Positions 61,068 through 64,000 of a stretch of 64,000 nucleotides of DNA are shown here, one piece after another. This DNA is from Streptomyces sp. NBC_01197. GTDB taxonomy: Bacteria > Actinomycetota > Actinomycetes > Streptomycetales > Streptomycetaceae. The stretch is from assembly GCF_036010505.1 (NCBI RefSeq), contig NZ_CP108569.1, positions 1,302,001-1,366,000 of the forward strand, written 5' to 3'. Both the position numbers and the translations under genes were made by a program. How positions within the stretch are numbered: the first letter of the stretch is position 1; every line of letters begins with the position of its first letter. The notes below the pieces were generated by a model that saw only the letters and a program-made list of their open reading frames with translations, ran no database searches and was not told the origin of the DNA.

Positions 61068-61080
61068 ATCTTCGATCGTA

Positions 61081-61094
61081 ACGAACGCGTTCGT
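61081..61094. promoter_or_regulatory. Operator palindrome upstream of the TetR gene
   Basis: ACGAACGCGTTCGT at 61081-61094 is a perfect 14-bp palindrome 14 bases before the TetR start, sharing CGAAC-N2-GTTCG with the site at 60197-60208. Autoregulation is the natural reading. Confidence 0.75.
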
Positions 61095-61118
61095 CACGCG
61101 CGGCGCTTCGGGGCCGAG

Positions 61119-61175
61119 GTGAAAGTGCGGCCCGTTCCTCGTCCGACAACATCAACTCGGCCTTCGGCCGCCCGG
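61119..61175 (-). pseudogene. Scrap of an IS630-family transposase N-terminus
   Basis: The minus strand reads GRPKAELMLSDEERAALSP, typical of the first 20-25 residues of IS630-family transposases. The reading ends there and no further transposase sequence is seen on either side. The rest of 61176-61368 has no gene I recognise. The fragment shows that an IS insertion was largely lost here. Confidence 0.4.
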
Positions 61176-61368
61176 AGTGTCCGTGCCGAGGCTGGACGCA
61201 GCGGAGCGGGCTTCCTGGCCGCTCAGGTCTGAATGAACGTCGAGGTCGGCAATACCCGCAGCTTCGCCTCGGTATTGAGGGCATCCGCCCCTTGCGCCGC
61301 GAGAGTTTTCGGTCGTGGGACCGGCAAGAATCCGCCGATGTCTCACTGTGGCGTGCCAGGAGCATTCT

Positions 61369-62820
61369 TCAGCGGGCTGGATGGTTCCCTGCCCATACCG
61401 TGGGGATTCGGCCTGACCACGGACTTGCCTGTTCGAGTTGTCCGGCGAGGCGGAAGAGCCGGCCTTCGAGGCCATATCCGGCGGCGAACTGCATACCGAC
61501 CGGGAGCCCCGTCCCTGCGTCGGCCGTCACGGGTACGGACATGGCGGGCGTGCCGGCCACGTTGAACGGCATGGTGAACGGCGACAGGTCATTGATGCGC
61601 TCGATCCAGCCGAGGCCGTCCAGTGTCTCCGCACCCTCCGTATGAGTACCCAGAGACACGGGAGGCTCCGGCAGGGCCGGCGTGAGGAGGATGTCGTACT
61701 CGTCGAAGTACCGCGCCAGGCTTCGGGCCACCCGGTTCCGCATCGCCAGAGCGGTGTGGAATTGCGCGCCGCCGACCCGCTGCCCGTAGTGGTAGCCGGC
61801 GAGGGTCGCGGGCTCAAGGGTCGAGGAGTCGACGGGACGGCCGAAGGCGGCGGCCAGCCCGTCGACCAGGGTGGCGAGGTTCACCGTCATGAGTCGGGCG
61901 TTGGCCAGGACGAATTCCTCCCAGTCGGCGCCGAGGTCGACCTCAACCTCCTTTACCTGGTGACCGAGGGATTCAAGCAACCGCACGGTGCGGGAGAGGG
62001 CGTCGGTCACCGGTGCGGTAGTACGGCGTCCGCCCCACGCCTGGGCGAGGACACCGATTCGCAGCGAGCCAGGATTACGGGTGACTTCCTCGGCGTACGG
62101 CCGTGACGGCTGCTGGGCGAAGTAGGGGTCGCCCGACTCCGGGCCGCGTATCTGGTCGAGCAGTACCGCACTGTCGCGTACGGTGCGGCTGACGCTGCCG
62201 TGCACGGCCAGGCCGCTGAAGACCTCGTCGACGTCGGGCCCCATGGACACCCGGCCACGGGTGGGCTTGATCCCGAAGAGGCCGTTGTAGGCGGCGGGGA
62301 TACGGAGCGATCCGGCGGCATCGGTGCCATGGGCGACCGGAACCACCCCGGCGGCGACAGCGGCGGCCGCGCCGCCACTGGATCCGCCCGCGCTGCGCTC
62401 CAAATCCCACGGGTTACGGGTCGCGCCGTACAGCGCTGATTCCGTCGAGATGCCATAGGCCATCTCCGGTGTCGCGGTGCGCCCGAACGTCACGAGGCCC
62501 GCGCGCCGGAAGCGCTGCATCAGCGAGGAGTCGGCGCCGACGACGTTACCGGCCGCCAGGCGGCTTCCCAGCTCCATCCGCCTCCCGGCCATGGCCACCG
62601 CGATGTCTTTGATCAGAAAAGGGACGCCGGCCAGTGGTGTGCTGCCGGGGACAGGTTCGTCGTCGGTCAGCCAGGTCTCCACGACGGCGTTGATCTGCGG
62701 ATCAACTGCCTGCACAGCCTCGCGCGCAGCTGTCTCCAGCTCGGCGGGGAGTACCGCGCCCTTGGCCACCAGCTCCGCCAGCCCGACTGCGTCGAAGCCC
62801 ACATACTCAGAAACTTTCAC
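61369..62820 (-). CDS. Amidase signature family protein
   Basis: A 483-residue amidase. GTG 62820 with GGGAGT 5 bases upstream. Catalytic triad of the amidase signature family: Lys in [17 protein letters not shown], cis-Ser in [18 protein letters not shown] and nucleophile Ser in [22 protein letters not shown]. The C-terminal part ([30 protein letters not shown]) is complete. Substrate not identifiable; many small amides are possible. It is divergent from a TetR gene with a dyad between them, so the TetR probably controls it. Confidence 0.92.
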   Translation of the reverse strand: MKVSEYVGFDAVGLAELVAKGAVLPAELETAAREAVQAVDPQINAVVETWLTDDEPVPGSTPLAGVPFLIKDIAVAMAGRRMELGSRLAAGNVVGADSSLMQRFRRAGLVTFGRTATPEMAYGISTESALYGATRNPWDLERSAGGSSGGAAAAVAAGVVPVAHGTDAAGSLRIPAAYNGLFGIKPTRGRVSMGPDVDEVFSGLAVHGSVSRTVRDSAVLLDQIRGPESGDPYFAQQPSRPYAEEVTRNPGSLRIGVLAQAWGGRRTTAPVTDALSRTVRLLESLGHQVKEVEVDLGADWEEFVLANARLMTVNLATLVDGLAAAFGRPVDSSTLEPATLAGYHYGQRVGGAQFHTALAMRNRVARSLARYFDEYDILLTPALPEPPVSLGTHTEGAETLDGLGWIERINDLSPFTMPFNVAGTPAMSVPVTADAGTGLPVGMQFAAGYGLEGRLFRLAGQLEQASPWSGRIPTVWAGNHPAR

Positions 62821-62844
62821 TGCCACTCCCTGAGAAGAACGATA

Positions 62845-62881
62845 CCTTCGAGTACCGAACGATACTCTACGGTATCGAAGG
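62845..62881. promoter_or_regulatory. Dyad operator between amidase and TetR genes
   Basis: CCTTCGAGTACCG at 62845-62857 and CGGTATCGAAGG at 62870-62881 are inverted copies differing by one extra base, with a centre containing GATACTC. They lie in the 124-base divergent promoter region of the amidase and TetR genes, the classical place for TetR binding. Confidence 0.65.
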
Positions 62882-62944
62882 GGTCGGACTGGTACCGTAA
62901 GAGAGGTTGTGAACCGCACGATCGACCGGAGTGACGGAGTAGTC

Positions 62945-63568
62945 ATGGCATCGACCCTCAGAAGGCCAAGCAGAGTGGCGAAGCTGCCGCCTCGCGAGCG
63001 CATTCTCGACGCGGCCGAAGAGCTCTTCCAGAGGGAAGGGATCCGGCAGGTAGGGGTCCAGACAATCGCCGACAAGGCAGAGACAACCAAAATGGCGATC
63101 TACCGGCACTTCGAGACCAAAGATGCGCTGGTCGCGGAGTGGCTGCGGATCGTCGCCGCGGACTATCAGGCGGCCTTCGACCGCGTGGAGACCGAATACC
63201 CCGACCGGCCCGAGGAGCAGATTCTGGGCCTGGCCCGCTTCATCGCCGAGGGGCTGCCGGCGATCTCATACAGGGGCTGCCCATTCATCAACTCCCTCGC
63301 CGAGCTGCCCGACCGCCTTCATCCGGCACGGCAAGTGATCGAGGACCACAAGGCCCACCAGACCCGCCGACTGATCGCCATGTGCACCCAAGCCCAGATG
63401 CCCGACCCCGGACAGGCCGCGGCCGAGATCACCTTCGTACTCGAAGGGGCGCAGGTCAGCACACAGAACGGAAGCATCGATCAGACGGGAGACCGCCTGA
63501 TGAAGATCGTCGAGGGAATCGTGGACCGGCACCGCTCCCACCTCGGCGCACACAGGGCGGCTGACTGA
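62945..63568 (+). CDS. TetR/AcrR family regulator, divergent from the amidase
   Basis: A 207-residue regulator from ATG 62945 with CGGAG 6 bases upstream. HTH: PPRERILDAAEELFQREGIRQVGVQTIADKAETTKMAIYRHFETKDALVAEWLR, residues about 16-70. The ligand half has AISYRGCPFINSLAELPDRLHPARQVIEDHK, a pattern common to one TetR branch with a C-rich pocket. Likely represses the amidase and itself through the dyad at 62845-62881. Confidence 0.9.
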   Translation: MASTLRRPSRVAKLPPRERILDAAEELFQREGIRQVGVQTIADKAETTKMAIYRHFETKDALVAEWLRIVAADYQAAFDRVETEYPDRPEEQILGLARFIAEGLPAISYRGCPFINSLAELPDRLHPARQVIEDHKAHQTRRLIAMCTQAQMPDPGQAAAEITFVLEGAQVSTQNGSIDQTGDRLMKIVEGIVDRHRSHLGAHRAAD

Positions 63569-63625
63569 CCGCCCGCGCCCCCGCCCGATACGCTTCTTCA
63601 CCTGAGAAGTGCTTCTTTCCGCGCC

Positions 63626-64000
63626 GCACCCACATGGAAGCGGATCTACGGGCACCACCCGCTGATGGGATTCGTCGACCACGGGCCGGGCGGCACCGGG
63701 GAGCCGGTGGCGGCCCTGCTCAGGCCGGGAAACGCGGGCTCGAACACCGCGGCCGACCACATCACCGCCGCTCAACTGGCCTTGTCCCCGCTGCCGAAGG
63801 AGTACCGGCGCGGGCGCCGGACCCTGATCCGCACGGATTCCGCAGGCGGCACTCACGACTTCGTGGCCTGGCTCGCCCGGCGGGGACGGTGGCTGTCCTG
63901 TTCGGTGGGCATGGCGATCACCGAGGCGATCCACAGCCACGTGCTGAAAGTTCCCACCTCGGCCTGGTCACCAGCCGTCGAGGCGGACGGCGACCCGGGC
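63626..64000 (+). pseudogene. IS1380-family transposase fragment running off the right edge
   Basis: From about 63626 the plus strand reads TWKRIYGHHPLMGFVDHG, LLRPGNAGSNTAADHITAAQ, TLIRTDSAGGTHDFVAWLA (catalytic D region) and SCSVGMAITEAIHSHV, which is the middle of an IS1380-type DDE transposase. The beginning is missing: the frame starts within the family's conserved part and no start codon or inverted repeat is found before it. Whether the 3' part is intact lies outside the window. It follows the TetR stop by about 55 bases. Confidence 0.8.

Overview
The window is high-GC actinobacterial DNA, almost certainly a Streptomyces chromosome. Supporting signs are frequent GTG starts, a perfect DmdR/IdeR-type iron box, an APS reductase-type sulfur cluster preceded by a Streptomyces-style RRHVDL leader peptide, an SAV2148-type HEPN protein, a class F sortase, a glgX-treY-treZ set, an NRPS and many actinobacterial Tn3/IS remnants. 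I saw no tRNA, rRNA or CRISPR array.

Left part (1-5.1 kb) is a scarred region. It holds the start of an inositol monophosphatase gene, abutting fragments of a Tn3 transposase and an IS701-family transposase, a GrpB-family protein, a TetR regulator, an lgt copy broken by an in-frame TAA, a DUF4260 membrane protein and a frameshifted Tn3-type serine recombinase with res-like repeats upstream.

From 5.3 to 17.9 kb there is an orphan single-module C-A-T-TE synthetase that looks like EntF, a small unknown protein, a large NB-ARC/LuxR regulator, a BrkB-type membrane protein head to head with an AidB-like acyl-CoA dehydrogenase, a GAF-type regulator, an iron box followed only by gene debris, and a GNAT acetyltransferase.

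From 18.0 to 27.6 kb lies a complete assimilatory sulfur cluster in one direction: leader peptide, sulfite reductase, a small CxxC protein, cysH, cysC, cysD, cysN, an SsuABC-type sulfonate importer and a sirohydrochlorin chelatase that makes the siroheme for the sulfite reductase. Several genes overlap by ATGA and are probably translationally coupled.

From 27.7 to 37.8 kb come a secreted beta-helix/FN3 protein, a DsbA-fold protein, a ketopantoate reductase-like enzyme, a secreted protein and its class F sortase with a strong terminator, a lone ABC ATPase, DUF1697, a macrolide-type glycosyltransferase and a divergent aminoglycoside kinase-like gene.

From 37,939 to 44,411 there is a complete Tn3-family element with near-identical terminal inverted repeats and a perfect 5-bp CACAA target duplication. 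It carries a zinc-finger/resolvase fusion, a res-like site, a two-component system and a small membrane protein. Its transposase gene is broken by frameshifts and an apparent internal deletion, so it is non-autonomous now.

From 44.4 to 58.7 kb are a DEDDh exonuclease, the HEPN protein, the glycogen/trehalose genes (glgX, treY, treZ) with a coupled GH1-GH29 pair between treY and treZ, a DUF1707-FHA protein, a two-domain GNAT and an M24 peptidase. The right end (58.9-64 kb) has two regulator/enzyme pairs with visible operator palindromes (FAD monooxygenase with TetR, amidase with divergent TetR), a scrap of IS630 and an IS1380 transposase fragment running off the edge.
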